The notes beneath the pieces were generated by a model, which ran no database searches, was not told the DNA's origin, and worked only from the letters and a program-made list of their open reading frames with translations. Made by a program: the position numbers and the translations under genes. Of a DNA stretch of 15,609 bases, positions 15,548 to 15,609 are shown piece after piece; positions within the stretch are counted from its first letter, which is position 1, and each line of letters begins with the position of its first letter. The stretch is taken from positions 1 through 15,609 of the forward strand of contig JAPOYU010000089.1 of NCBI GenBank assembly GCA_026706395.1, read 5' to 3'. Source of the stretch: Chloroflexota bacterium. Lineage in GTDB: Bacteria; Chloroflexota; Anaerolineae; Aggregatilineales; Phototrophicaceae.

Positions 15548-15609
15548 ATGGAATTTGATCTCTGGGCGCAGCTGCCATCCGTCTTGCCGGAGATCGGCCT
15601 GACCGCGCT
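15548..15609 (+). CDS. nuoN: NADH-quinone oxidoreductase subunit N, 3' end outside window
   Basis: The ATG at 15548 directly follows the nuoM stop TAG, with a strong GGAGG site about 9 bases upstream. The frame stays open to the window end. The 20 visible residues (MEFDLWAQLPSVLPEIGLTA) resemble the NuoN N-terminus, where LPE near the start of the first helix is common. The position after nuoM is the standard place for nuoN. The call rests mostly on gene order. Confidence 0.75.
   Translation, partial: MEFDLWAQLPSVLPEIGLTA

Overview
The window is about 60% G+C bacterial DNA with tightly packed genes. It suggests a member of the Chloroflexota (Anaerolineae-like). That is an inference from the gene set: a respiratory complex I membrane-arm cluster with two nuoM genes, a pair of FemAB-type wall-bridge transferases, and a large bacterial alpha-2-macroglobulin. 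No marker gene settles the taxonomy.

Layout. (1) Bases 1-4143, plus strand: the 3' part of a large alpha-2-macroglobulin family gene whose 5' end lies outside the window. Its thioester motif is degenerate: the Cys is kept, but the Glu and Gln are lost. (2) Bases 4151-7114, minus strand: a likely three-gene operon, read femX1, femX2, then a phytanoyl-CoA dioxygenase family gene. It converges on the macroglobulin gene with only 7 bases between the stop codons. femX2 seems to start at a CTG that overlaps the femX1 stop as CTGA. femX1 seems to be transcribed as a leaderless mRNA from an extended -10 promoter. (3) Bases 7115-7370: a divergent intergenic region. It holds a good sigma70-type promoter for the plus-strand operon (TTGCAT, 17 bases, TATACT) and a possible 5'-terminal hairpin. 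(4) Bases 7371-15609, plus strand: nuoA-nuoH-nuoJ-nuoK-nuoL-nuoM-nuoM-nuoN, with nuoN cut by the window end.

The plus-strand operon encodes the proton-pumping membrane arm of NADH:quinone oxidoreductase. No gene for the peripheral arm (nuoB, C, D, E, F, G, I) is present; nuoA is followed 29 bases later by nuoH, and nuoH by nuoJ. The second NuoM, together with an apparent insertion of about 26 residues in the NuoL lateral helix, matches the known '2M' type of complex I, thought to carry a fourth antiporter-like subunit and pump an extra proton. The second NuoM has Leu where the first has the TM7 pumping Lys.

The main points of interest are the 2M complex I membrane-arm operon and its unusual second NuoM, the degenerate thioester in the macroglobulin, and two unconventional translation starts in the wall-bridge operon. 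I saw no mobile element, CRISPR array, rRNA or tRNA.
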